Shown: positions 25,760 to 36,819 of the stretch, piece by piece
How the letters are laid out: each line of letters begins with the position of its first letter
Position numbering within the stretch: position 1 is the first letter of the stretch
NCBI RefSeq assembly: GCF_037975245.1
Contig: NC_092568.1
Coordinates: 3,472,001 to 3,536,000 of the forward strand
DNA length: 64,000 nt
Source: Apostichopus japonicus
Taxonomy: Eukaryota > Echinodermata > Holothuroidea > Aspidochirotida > Stichopodidae
Reading direction: 5' to 3'
Program-made: the position numbers and the translations under genes
Notes under the pieces: generated by a model
Databases searched by the model: none
What the model was told of the DNA's origin: nothing
The model's input: only the letters and a program-made list of their open reading frames with translations

Positions 25760-26110
25760 GAATTACGTGAAAATAGACCTGAAGTGCTGTAACATCGATG
25801 TCAATGAACACAATGAAGACTGTGCATGCAACGCCTTCGCAGCTTACAACCTCATGGCCTCAACATTCAGGAAGGAAATGACTAACTCTTCTTCTGTCCA
25901 TCCCTCCATCTGCCCCCCCCCCCCCGTTTCTCCACTTCTCGTAACTCTCTTCCACCCTTTTTTACATCTATCCCTTAGTGTTCACCATGCTCATTAACCT
26001 GTCAGTATTCTGTGCGTGTTTTGTCCCTTCTGTTACTGTTACTTGTCATTCAGCCTTTGAAGAAGATCCTGCTAGGATGGAAACGTCAGGCGAACTGTTA
26101 CACATCAACA
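25760..26110 (+). mobile_element. Penelope-like element remnant: GIY-YIG C-terminus and tail
   Basis: Plus-strand frame ends C-M-Q-R-L-R-S-L-Q-P-H-G-L-N-I-Q-E-G-N-D, stop, nearly the same ending as the minus-strand remnant at 2949-3010. A C/T-rich tail follows, then GATCCTGCTAGGATGGAAAC near 26067. Only the 3' end is left. Confidence 0.65.
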
Positions 26111-26389
26111 AAATCTCAATGTAATGTTTATATGTATGACGCGACTGAGCTTAACCTTATTAGGGTCATGATGTCAGATGCACGTGACAGAAAGTGAAAG
26201 TAATATAATACATATGATACAGGAACTTAACCAAGATAAAGTGAGCCGCACATTCAGCCGCACTTTTATACAACGTTAACGGAAAGAATCTATAATGAAG
26301 TTAGCAATCACCCACTCGCGCACTGGCAACGTCAACGATATTAGTACGGTGGCCATGAAATGCCATATACACGCGTGTGCATATGTACG

Positions 26390-28470
26390 GATGGAAAATG
26401 TATTTTTCAATATGAACAAATATATGAGGGGCGGCTGGGTATAGCCTCAAAAAACATTCTTAAAACTGTTGTCACTAAGTAATACAATAATTACCTTTCA
26501 TATTATGTATTATTTGGCGTGTTACTTGCCAAGTATGAGAAACCTACGGGTTCTTGAAATATACCCACCCCCTAAAAAACGAGGTAATTTAGGAAAGTGC
26601 CATATTTTTCAATATGAAAAAATATAATAGGTGCGGCTGGGTATATAGCCTCATAGACATTTCTTCAAACTTATGTCACTAATTAATACGACAATTATCT
26701 TTCATACGATGTATTACTTGGCGTGATACCGCCACGAATGAGAGTGCTACGGATTCTTGAAATATCCCCACCCCCCTGCACTCAGAAACGAGAAAATTTA
26801 GGAAAGTGCCATATTTTTCAGTATTAAAAATATATTAGGGGCGGCTGGGTACTTAGCCTCATAGAAATTTCTTCAAACTTATGTCAAAGGTTAATAGAAT
26901 ATTTACCTTTCATATGATGTATTACTTGGCGTGATACCGCTAAGTATGAGAGTTCTACGGGCTCTGGGAATCTCCCCTCCGCACTCAAAAACGAGGAAAT
27001 TTAGGAAAGTGCCATATTTTTCAATATGAAAAAATGTATAAGTTGTGGCTGGGGCTTTAGCCTCATAGAAAATTTTTCAAACTGTTGTCACTAATTAATA
27101 GGACAATTACCTTCCATATGATGTATTATTTGGCGTGATACCGCCAAGTATGAGAGTGCTAAAGGTTCTTGAAATATCCCCACCCCCCTCAAAAACGAGG
27201 AACTTAAGAAAGTGCCATATTTTTCAATATGAAAAATTGTATTAGGTGCGGCTGGGTATATAGCCTCATAGAAATTTCTTCAAACTGTTGTCACTAATTA
27301 ATAGGACAATTACCTTTCATACGATGTATTTTTTGGCGTGATACCACCAAGTATGAGAGAGCTACGGGCTCTGGATATACCCCCTCGAAAACAATATACA
27401 CGCGTGTGCATAGATGCTGATGGAATATATATTTGTCAATATCAATGAATATATTAGGTGCGGCTGAGAATTTAGCCACATAGAGAATTCTTCAAACTGT
27501 TGTCACTAATTAATAGAGTAATTACCTTTTATACGATGTATTATTTGGCGTGATACCGCCAAGTATGAGGGAGCTAAGGGCTCTGGAGATACAACCTCAA
27601 AACGGTGGAAATTTAGGAAAGTGCCATATTTTTCAGTATTAAAAAATATAAGGTGCGGCTGGGTATTTAGCCTCATAGAAATTTCTTCAAACTTATGTCA
27701 CTAATTAATACGACAATTACCTTTCATTCGATGTAATATTTGGCGTGATACCGCCAAGTATGAAAGTTGTACGGGCTCTGGAAATCCCCCCACCCCCTCC
27801 GCATTCAAAAACGAGGAAATTTAGGAAGTGCCATATTTTTCAATATGAAAATATATAATAGGTGCGGCTGGGTATTTAGCCTCATAGAAATTTCTTCAAA
27901 CTTATGTAACTAATTAATAGAACTTATATTTGCCTTTCATATGATGCATTAATTGGCGTGATACCGCTAAGTATGAGAGTTGTACGGGCTCTGGGACCCC
28001 CCCCCCCCCCCCTCTCTGCGCACTCAAAAACGAGGAAATTTAGGAAAGTGCCATATTTTTCAATATGAAATAACTTATTAGGTGCGGCTGGGTATTTTGC
28101 TTCATGGGAATTTCTTTAAACCTATGTCACTAATTGATAAGATAATTACCTTTCATATTATGTATTATTTGGCGTGATACCGCTAAATATGAGAAAGCTA
28201 CGGGCTCTGGAAATCCCCCCCCCCCCCTCAAAAACTGAGGAAATTTAGGCAAGTGCCATATATTTCAATATTTAAAAAATATTATAAGGTGCGGCTGTGT
28301 ATTTAGCCTCATAGAAATTTCTTCAAGCTTATGTCACTAATTAATACGACAATTATCTTTCATACGATGTATTATTTGGCGTGATACCGGCAAGTATGAG
28401 AGTTGTACGGGCTCTGGAAATCCCCCCCGCCCCCCACCCTCCGCCCTCAAATACGTGGGAAATTTTCATT
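26390..28470 (+). repeat. Satellite array 1: about ten units of ~205 bp
   Basis: The landmark GCGGCTGGGT recurs at about 26431, 26633, 26841, 27045, 27248, 27460, 27655, 27864, 28084 and 28291, spacing 195-220 bp. Units also share TTTGGCGTGATACCGC, GGGCTCTGG followed by a C run, and GTGCCATATTTTTCAATATG. Units are diverged by substitutions and variable C runs. Confidence 0.95.
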
Positions 28471-29330
28471 GTAATTTTCCTGTAATCTGGGCGGCATTTT
28501 TGACAACAATTTCGTCGCTACGCTACGCGCCAACCGATGGTAGCGCTCCACTTAGATCACAGCCCCATCCCCCATGAAATCATTTTGCCCCTAAAAAATT
28601 AAGATTGGCCACGCCCCTGTCCCTGTCCCCAAGACACAAATTGCATAAATGCAGCTACATTGTTTGATTCACCAAAAGACCTCTACAGTTGTCGACTGTT
28701 GTGGGAAGGAGGTGGCAAATGTTATTATTCTCACAAAGACTACACCCAGGGGCGCTGTCCGCTATATTTCGATCGTCGACAGTCAGAAGGCTGCATAATG
28801 AATGTTAAATTTTTCTTCTGAACTAATTAGTCATGTCTGTCTGACTCTGCTGCTTATCAATCATTACTACCATTAGGGTAGTTGTTTGGAAGGTCGGAAT
28901 TTCTAAACGTTGGAGAAAGGTCAACCATGTAGGTCGACGGCAAATGTATTTCAACCGATACGCAGAGGATGTAGGTCGACGGCAAATGTATTTCAATCGA
29001 TACGCAGAGGCGGAAAGTTTCCCCGCCACCCGGAGCATGAAGGTCAAATCCGGGGTCAGAATCATACTTTATTCAGTACAAGGGAAATGTGGAAATCTCC
29101 CGCTCTACGTTCTCGGTGTGAAAAAGTTTTTATTTCACGCATGCGTATTTGTATTCTACTGTAAGACGTATTCTATACTCAGTGAAGTAAGCCAAATGTG
29201 CCGTCTAGGTCGTTAACGTTGAATGAAACGCGCAGGCCCAAAAATTCTTAGTAGTTACATATTTGTACGCACGGTTCGACCCTTCTGTTGTGCAATTAAT
29301 CCATGCTTTTGTTACACCCCGCCTTGTTTT
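28471..29330. other. Core DNA with an inverted hairpin cassette; no gene
   Basis: 28514-28558 is a reverse-orientation copy of the hairpin cassette found in several elements here. It is followed by CACGCCCCTGTCCC, resembling the end of a hAT-like element. 28919-29005 contains a ~50-bp direct duplication (TGTAGGTCGACGGCAAATGT). No supportable exon. Confidence 0.5.
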
Positions 29331-29379
29331 CTGTAATTCTATTTTCATTGGCCTTCCAAAAAATCTGGTAATTCGTTTG

Positions 29380-29790
29380 CAAAAACATTAAAACTGGACT
29401 GCCAAACTTATCTTCAAGCAAACTAAGTTTACACATGTTACCCCTCTTCTTAAAGCATTACACTGGCTTGCAATTGAAACGCGAATACATTTCAAAGTCC
29501 TTACTTTAATCCACAAATCTCCAAACTACCTTTCAGAACTTCTAATAGTGAAGCAATACAAGCGTGCCACCCGTCAGTCAAAAATTATTACCCTCCTTGA
29601 ATCTAGGACCAATGGGATTACTTATGCCAACCGTGCTTTTTCAGTTTCTGGTCCCAAATTGTGGAATTCCCTCCCAAACCATTTAAATGTATAACTAATA
29701 AATCACTTTTCAAATCATAACTAAAAACCTACCTCTATGCTAAACATTTATCAATTGGATGTGTAATTATATTTCATTGTTGCATTATTA
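29380..29790 (+). mobile_element. CR1/Jockey-like LINE C-terminal remnant
   Basis: Plus-strand frame with H-V-T-P-L-L-K-A-L-H-W-L, I-H-F-K-V-L and S-G-P-K-L-W-N-S-L-P motifs, the typical C-terminus of these reverse transcriptase ORFs. It ends after a stop near 29692 with a decayed K-T-Y-L-Y-like tail. Confidence 0.75.
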
Positions 29791-30239
29791 TTTTTGCTTT
29801 TCTTTCTATTCATATTTATATGTATGGCGCTTTTGACAACTATTTTGTTTATAATGAGCGCATTAAAAATTTTAGTTAAAATTATGTTAATAAACAAGAA
29901 GTCTTTCCTTTCTATACGGTTGCTTCCATACAATAAGTCTACAGTGAGAATTTCTGTCAGTAATATACAAAATTCTGCAAGTTCACTTCAAAGATTAATT
30001 TGTAACAGATCAAAATGCTTACAATAGATACCAAAGTATATGTTGTTCCATTCCAATGTATGCTTCCTACATCAGTGAGGTGTAACCCTGTCACTCAATG
30101 ACAGATCCCATGGCAACTTTCTGACTAACTATCAATCACTCATCCAGGTACTTATACATGACACTTTTATCCTATTTGTTTCGAGCCATTCTTTTCATCC
30201 TGTCCGCCCAGACAGAAAATCACCACACACGGACGTTTG

Positions 30240-30332
30240 GGGGAATTCCGCGAGACCGAAGGTCCGCGAGACCGAAATTAAAAAAAGGTCCTCGAGACCG
30301 AAAGTAAAGAAAGGTCCGCGAGACCGAAACTA
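30240..30332. repeat. Short tandem repeat of ~17-24 bp (CCGCGAGACCGAAA)
   Basis: Four copies of a CGAGACCGAAA core immediately upstream of the protease frame, partly inside its open reading frame extension. Confidence 0.85.
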
Positions 30333-30394
30333 TTACTAGGCCCCACGACATCGACGTAGCCATAAATTTAAAGCGGGCACATTTCGAGATTGAT

Positions 30395-30955
30395 ATGGGG
30401 GGGGGGGGGTCTCTGTTGAGATTTCTTTGGCTGGACGACATCATAATAAATGATTTCATGCACCTCATCCAACGACAAACCATTGATTCGCATACATTTG
30501 TGTGCAATTCCTTCCACACAAAATCATCTAATACAGAAGAAAGACAAGCGAGGAAGTGGTATGGAGGCCAGAAAATAATTGCATCCAAGTGGGTCCTGAT
30601 GCCAGTAAACGACGGGAACTGCCATTGGATCTTGCTTGCGGCAAACTTGGTCCAGAAGAAAATATACCTTCTAGACCCCCTTTGTGACAGAAAGGTAAAC
30701 GAAGACATGAACATCTTTCGACGCTTTATTGAAGCGAGATCAGCCTTTGAGGGGAAACCAATGATATGCAAACAGTGGCCTGTAAAGACAACATCAGATA
30801 TGAAGTTTCCCTTTCAGCCAACAATGAATGACTGTGGTTTATATATATACTGTTCTATGCAAAGTCATTGTTGTCTGGTAAAAACGTACCAGTGACAGAC
30901 ATTCGAACCATGCGTTTGTCGGTATATTATGAACTCCATGAGTTCGATATGACGA
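30395..30955 (+). pseudogene. Ulp1/SENP-like (C48) cysteine protease domain, frameshifted near its C-terminus
   Basis: Open from well upstream of the ATG at 30395 to a stop at 30893-30895. The product has the Ulp1 layout: W-L-D-D-I-I-I-N-D-F, then W-V-L-M-P-V...N-C-H-W (catalytic His), Y-L-L-D-P-L (catalytic Asp) and Q-P-T-M-N-D-C-G (oxyanion Gln and catalytic Cys). All four active-site residues are kept. After Y-I-Y-C-S-M-Q the family-like continuation (A-K-S-L-L-S-G-K to M-T-R-P, stop near 30953) is in another frame, so one indel near 30855 breaks the tail. Such domains are deSUMOylating enzymes in hosts and also occur in large DNA transposons; given the flanking satellites a transposon origin is likelier. 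The true start is uncertain because a G13 run follows the ATG. Confidence 0.75.
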
Positions 30956-31069
30956 GACCCTAAGACTAATGAGTGGCAAAATTCTTTTTCTCTCAACGAT
31001 CGTATTGTTTGTGTATCCGCGCAAATCCCGACAAATGTTAGTGTGTCTTGCAACATAGAATGTCATAAT

Positions 31070-31640
31070 ATCCTAGGAGAGCCAAATGAAGTTTCCACGA
31101 ATATAATCTGTGAAGATTTCATATGAGACCTAAATGATGATGTTGACTGTCATGATTTCGTAGGAGAGTTAAATGATGTTTCCATTCAACAATGTAAACT
31201 GTCACGATATTATAGGAGAGCTAAATGATCATGTCTCCACCCATATGGACTGTCATGATTTCATGATAGAGCTGAATATTGATGTTTCCGCCCAATTAAC
31301 TTCCATGGACACGGTGTCACAGCAGAGCTAATGATAATATGTCATAATTTCATAAGAATGGAGCTAAATGATGTTTCCATACAACAATGTAAACTGTCAT
31401 GATATTATAGGAGAGGTAAATGATGTTGTCTCCACCCATATGGACTGTCATGATTTAATGGGAGAGCTAATTGCAAGTGGTTCACCCCATATGGACTTTC
31501 ATTATTTTTAGGGGAACTAAATTAGGATGTTTTGGCTAAGATGGACTTCCAGATTTCATATGATCGCTATAACTGTTGATGTTTTGGCAAGGATGAACTG
31601 TCGTGGTTTTATAGGAGACCTAATTGCTTTTGATTGGCTC
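31070..31640 (+). repeat. Diverged minisatellite, ~55-65-bp units
   Basis: About nine imperfect units sharing GGACTGTCATGATTTCAT, then GGAGAGCTAAATGATG, then TTTCCACCCAT. Units vary in length. It lies just downstream of the protease frame inside the composite element. Confidence 0.85.
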
Positions 31641-33162
31641 CATGTCCCTTCTCCTCAACCCTAACGTAACAACAACGAAACTCCCAAAGTGGCCTTGATT
31701 GCTTGTATGTCCAGAATTGCAGTGGCGAGGAGATAATCCAGAAAACAGGAAACGGTTAGTATATATGCACATGCCCAATAAATATAATACCAAATATCAA
31801 ATTATGTGTTAAATGTAGAAAATACTCACCAAATATGCATATTTGTAACGTTTCCCTAATTGTTTTGAGGGGGTGGGGTGGAATGCAAACCATTAAAATT
31901 CACGATCGATATCACGTTAATATTTTCATTCCACAGAAGTTTGAAATTAGTGTCACCGCGCGCTCACGGCACATTTCTCAAAAGCGATCATGACCAGGGA
32001 AAATTCGATCACGATCGTTGTAATTAGTTCTTTACATAACATATGCACAAGGCATTCGCTCGATATGCGCTCAAGTTTCCTCCCTGCATTTCCATATTAA
32101 CTTAAAAATAATTCCATACAGTGGTCTCTGGCATATACCACCAAATCCCAGGTAACGTTTAAATATAGATCGCCTTTTATTGGGAAAGCGGACCGTGAAT
32201 TCCAAAGCAAACGGACTTGGGGCCGGGTGGGGCAACTGGGGTGGGAAAATGACATTCGGGGCAAATGGTTTCGTGGTTTGAAATTTGTGCTTATAAAACT
32301 TAAGGGCGTGTCCACTTCCCGTTATAATTGTTTACACTAAAAATGTTGTAATACATTTATAACCGTTGTATAGGTGTAACAAGGTTAATGCCATCACCAC
32401 TTCCGTAAAGTATCAACACATATGTCAATGATATACACGAGGGTTAACGTTCCGACACTCTTTGTTTCTTCCGACAGGAATATGGACAGTCTGTCATAGA
32501 CTGAGTTGATGGAGGGATTCATACGAGGCAACATCATTCAACGTCACGACACGGTACTTTTGACAACTTGGTTGTTGTTCATCATTTAATTGTGCAAGTA
32601 CTCTAAGAGTTTGATTCAATTGCATAATATGACTTGTTTCAATGTGTTTATTCGGTTTATTCTACTCATTCTGACAATCCACAGGTATTAGTTTTTCGGC
32701 GATAAGCGAGTAATGTTGAAAAAACCGTAGCAGTGTGGAAACAGCCAACGTTTTCGTAATTCTCGATAGTAATAATTAGAACAATTTGATAATTGTTTGC
32801 TCGCGAATTTTAGTCCCCCAAAAACCTTGACCGTACCATTAAAGGAATGATGTTCTGAAACATCTAACATAACAGTATGTCAATTTTTGTATAATTATGG
32901 TGGGTAGTGTATGCGGCAAATAGTCCCAAAATTAAGCAGCTCGTAAATAGAGATTCGTTTACTTAACGTTATAGTTTAATTTAGTGTTTATAGTTCATAA
33001 CGTTGAGATGTTAAAGCGTATCTTTTTAATTATATGGTCCATTTAACTTGTAGGTTGGTACATTGTTATAGTTTTGAACAATGTATTGTAACAATTGTTG
33101 CTTGAAGATGCTATTTCCATCGATAATATTGCTTAAGAAGTCACTAATTAGGCCTACATTAT
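31641..33162. other. Core DNA of the composite element; nothing recognised
   Basis: About 1.5 kb without repeats of note or conserved frames. A transposase would be expected somewhere in the core, but none could be read here. Confidence 0.45.
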
Positions 33163-34801
33163 CAAGGGCGGCGGAAGCACTTTTAATCTGGGGGGGGGGG
33201 GGGCACCGACGTCGAAGGGCACTTTGCAGAAATTTGATTGGACTGATGCAGCCTGATATTTAGTACCCTTTATAACTCTTATTGTATTATCCTATTTGCG
33301 TATACACATCACTCCATCATCGCCCCTCCCCCACCCTCAAGGAAAAAATGCATACTAGCACTGCAATATCCAATTTGCAAATTGGGAAACAAGGAACAAG
33401 TTTTCTTTCGAGACAAAATGAGGTGGAATCATTATAAAGTCCCTGCACACGCGATCGATAAATGCATGAAAGCAAATGAAATATGTCAAAATACGAAAGG
33501 ATGGGGTACGTTATGGGATATTAAACTATACTCATTATTCATAGTAGGCTATAAATGGCTTCTGCTTATTAAAAAGTTAAAATGTAATATAGCAATGCAA
33601 TTTTGGATATGCATTAGAATTTTTTAAAAATTGATTATGCATAATGGCACTCACCAGAATGTTAGAAGCAGTATAGCGGAGCTAGGGGTAATGATCAGGG
33701 GGTCGATAATGGTCTGTAGGGGCGTTTTTGACACTATCTAAGCGGAGCGCCGCCACAGGTTGGCGCGGAGCGTAGAGAAAATTTTTGAGTAAAGATACTC
33801 CCCAGATCGCCGGAAATGACCCTTTGCGGGCCTTGCTTATTTGCAGATAAACGAAGAATAAATAGGTGTCATCGCCATTTTGTCAGAAAATTACACCAAC
33901 AAAACGTGACAAGTTTCAATAGGTAGATGAGAGCGCAATTAAAAAGTCAATAATCGCGAATAAGTAAAAAATGGTAAAAAGCTGAAAAGGGCCCAAGCAG
34001 TACATTTTAGTCCGTCAGGGGGGCATCCGCCCCTGACTGTATGGACGCTCCGCCACTGATTACAAACCTTGTGGTAGTAAACATTGAAAACTTCCCGAAA
34101 TATTTCATTCGACGTGGGTTTCGCTTTGTAAACTCTTTAGCAATGTCCCGCTCATTGGTGCCAGTAGGTATATGTGTATTAGGCAGAGAACATTCGGAAT
34201 AGCCAGGCGAATGTCATTGTGGTCAGACAGGAGAGATACTAAAATGTTTTTGCATTCGAAATAGCTTTGAGTTTGACCCACAGAAATTCATTAATAGTTC
34301 TAAATTAGGATTAGATCTCTGAAATATCGCTGACCTAATAAGGTGATCGAGAGTACAATTTTTATGAAGAAAAAGGGCACATTTTTAACCTGAGGAAAAG
34401 TGGGGGCACGTGCCCCCTGTGCCCCCCCGGTTCCGCCGCCCTTGGTTACAATTATAGCCAGTAATTGTCTTTGATATGAATTGTAGCTAGTAAATGTTTA
34501 TCGAAAAGGCTGTTTTTGGAACTTGGAACGCCGATCGTGACAACAACAGGCAACAAAGTGCTGCAGCTCTATACATATAAAGTCTGTTAATCAACGATAG
34601 GCCCGGGCCTACAGTGCTACATACTGGCTACGCCCCTGATAGTTCTAAAATAGGATTAGATCTCTTACTGAAATATCGCTGACCTAATAAGGTGAACAAG
34701 GGTACAATTTTTATGTAGAAAAAGGGCACATTTTTAACCTGACGAAAAGTGGGGGGGGGGGGGGCACGTGCCCCCTGTGCCCCCCGGTTCCGCCGCCCTT
34801 G
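33163..34801. mobile_element. hAT-like element, family 'CAAGGGCGGCGGAA', with internal insertions
   Basis: Flanked by TACATTAT on both sides (33155-33162, 34802-34809), with CAAGGGCGGCGGAA and TTCCGCCGCCCTTG termini. The 3' end module (about 34290-34445) is duplicated at 34640-34801. An unrelated ~330-bp segment with a hairpin cassette and C/G runs (about 33740-34060) interrupts it. Compared with 23683-24275 it is about 1 kb longer because of these additions. Confidence 0.88.
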
Positions 34802-34974
34802 TACATTATAAAGAATAACAAATGCTTCTGGATGCAGTGTGCATTGATATCAAGTTCATTCATAATCCAAACAACCACACATTCTATTGTGTAGTTTTTC
34901 CTCCTCATTCGTACTAGGTCAGTTTCATTTGTCATTGAACTTTTCCTTTAATGATAACAGTTTAAATAGATTTC

Positions 34975-36640
34975 AATATATGAGGCTAAATATCCATCAG
35001 TACCTAAAACGTTAGTTTTCCATGTCATTTTAAAAATTATCTTCGTATTCGAGGAAGGGGGTAATTAGGTAGCCTAGCCCTCTAATACGTAGCAAATTTT
35101 ATATCAATAGAAAGTGCATTGTTTTTTATGTTAATGACCACAGCTTGAAGAAATTTCTATGAGGCTAAATACCCAGCCGCATCTAATATATTTGTTCACA
35201 TTGAAAAATACATTTTCCATCAGCACATTTGCACACGCATGTATATTGTTTTTGAGGGGGGAGGGTGTTCCCAGAGCCCGTAGCTCTCTGATACTTGGCG
35301 GTATCACGCCAAATAATACATCATATGAAAGGTAATTACTCTATTAATTAGTGACATAAGTTTGAAGAAATTTCTATGAGGCTATATACCCAGCCGCACC
35401 TAATATATATGTTCATATTGAAAAATACTTTTTTCCATCAGCACATTTGCACACGATTGTATATTGTTTTTGAGAGGTGGGGGGAGGGGTATTTCCAGAG
35501 CCCGTTGCTTTCTCATACTTAGCGGTATCACGCCAAATAATACATCATATGAAAGGTAAATATTGTACTAATTAGTGACATAAATTTGAAGACATTTCAA
35601 TGAGATTAAACACCCAGCCGCACCTAATGTATTTTTTTCATATTGAAAAATACATTTTCCACCAGCACATATGTATATTTTTTGAGAGGGGGGGGGGGAG
35701 GGGTATTTCCAGAGCCCGTTGCTTTCTCATACTTAGCGGTATCACGCCAAATAATACATCATATGAAAGGTAAATTTTCTATTTATTAGTGACATACGTT
35801 TGAAGAAATTTCTATGAGGCTAAATACCCAGCCGCAGCTAATATATTTTTTCATATTGAAAAATACATTTTCCATCAGCACATATGCACACGCATGTATA
35901 TTGTTTTTGAGGGGGGTATATCCAGAGCCCGTAGCTCTCTGATACTTGGCGGTATCACGCCAAATAATACATTATATGAAAGGTAATTACTCTATTAATT
36001 AGTGACATAAGTTTGAAGAAATTTCTATGAGGCTATATAACCAGCCGCACCTAATATATTTATTCATATTGAAAAATACTTTTTTCCATCAGCACATTTG
36101 CACACGATTGTATATTGTTTTTGAGAGGTGGGGGGGGGGGGGGTATTTCCAGAGCCCGTTGCTTTCTCATACTTAGCGGTATCACGCCAAATAATACATC
36201 ATATGAAAGGTAAATATTGTACTAATTAGTGACATAAGTTGGAAGACATTTCAATGAGGTTAAACACCCAGCCGCACCTAATGTATTTTTTCATATTGAA
36301 AAATACATTTTCCACCAGCACATATGTATATTTTTTGAGAGGTGGGGGGAGGGGTATTTCCAGAGCCCGTTGCTTTCTCATACTTAGCGGTATCACGCCA
36401 AATAATACATCATATGAAAGGTAATTTTTGTATCAATTAGTGACATAAGTTTGAAGAAATTTCTATGAGGCTGAATACCAAGCCGCACCTAAAACATTTT
36501 TCATATTGAAAAATATGGCACTTTCCAAAATTTCCTCTTTCTTGAGTGGAGGAGGGGGGGGGGGTATTTCCAGAGCCCGTAGCTCTATTATACTTAGCGG
36601 TATCAAGCCAAATAATACATCATGTGAAAAGGTAACACGT
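34975..36640 (-). repeat. Satellite array 2, inverted relative to array 1
   Basis: Same unit as array 1 but reverse complement, about seven full units of ~215 bp (landmark CCCAGCCGCA near 35174, 35390, 35612, 35827, 36041 and 36267). Units here share CACATTTGCACACG..TGTATATTG and G runs. The first unit is heavily decayed. Confidence 0.93.
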
Positions 36641-36819
36641 AAAATACATACAGCATAGGCTTGTTCCTATCAAAGCGTACTGGCCACGTAATCTATTATA
36701 TAAGGCCCCTATAAGCTACTGTATAATATACATGGTAAGATTAACATCTGGATACGTACTTGTTGCTCGCTTCAACGACAACAGATTCTTGAATGTGAGG
36801 CTGAATGTGCGGCTCACTT

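Larger units (their letters stand above)
26239..36819. mobile_element. Candidate ~10.6-kb composite DNA element with inverted termini, inverted satellite arrays and a Ulp1 protease core
   Basis: AAGTGAGCCGCACATTCAGCC at 26239-26259 is repeated inverted at 36799-36819. Just inside each terminus lies an array of the same satellite, in opposite orientation (26390-28470 and 34975-36640). The terminal sequence holds two copies of GTGCGGCT on one strand (one degenerate at the right end), a motif also present in most satellite units, as expected if an encoded protein bound both. The core carries a Ulp1/SENP-type protease frame, a LINE remnant, a minisatellite and a nested hAT-like element. No clear target-site duplication and no transposase were found, so the boundaries are inferred. 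Large Ulp1-bearing transposons such as Zisupton/KDZ are the nearest known type. Confidence 0.5.

Noticed and set aside
30220-30771. 183-codon minus-strand frame
   Set aside because: Antisense shadow of the Ulp1 protease frame; codon content follows from the sense strand.
26239-36819. CRISPR-like array reading of the satellites
   Set aside because: Units are long, contiguous and have no unique spacers; eukaryotic context.
26239-36819. Polinton (Maverick) identity for the composite element
   Set aside because: No polymerase B, integrase, ATPase or capsid frames; the protease has Ulp1-type motifs in a short frame only.
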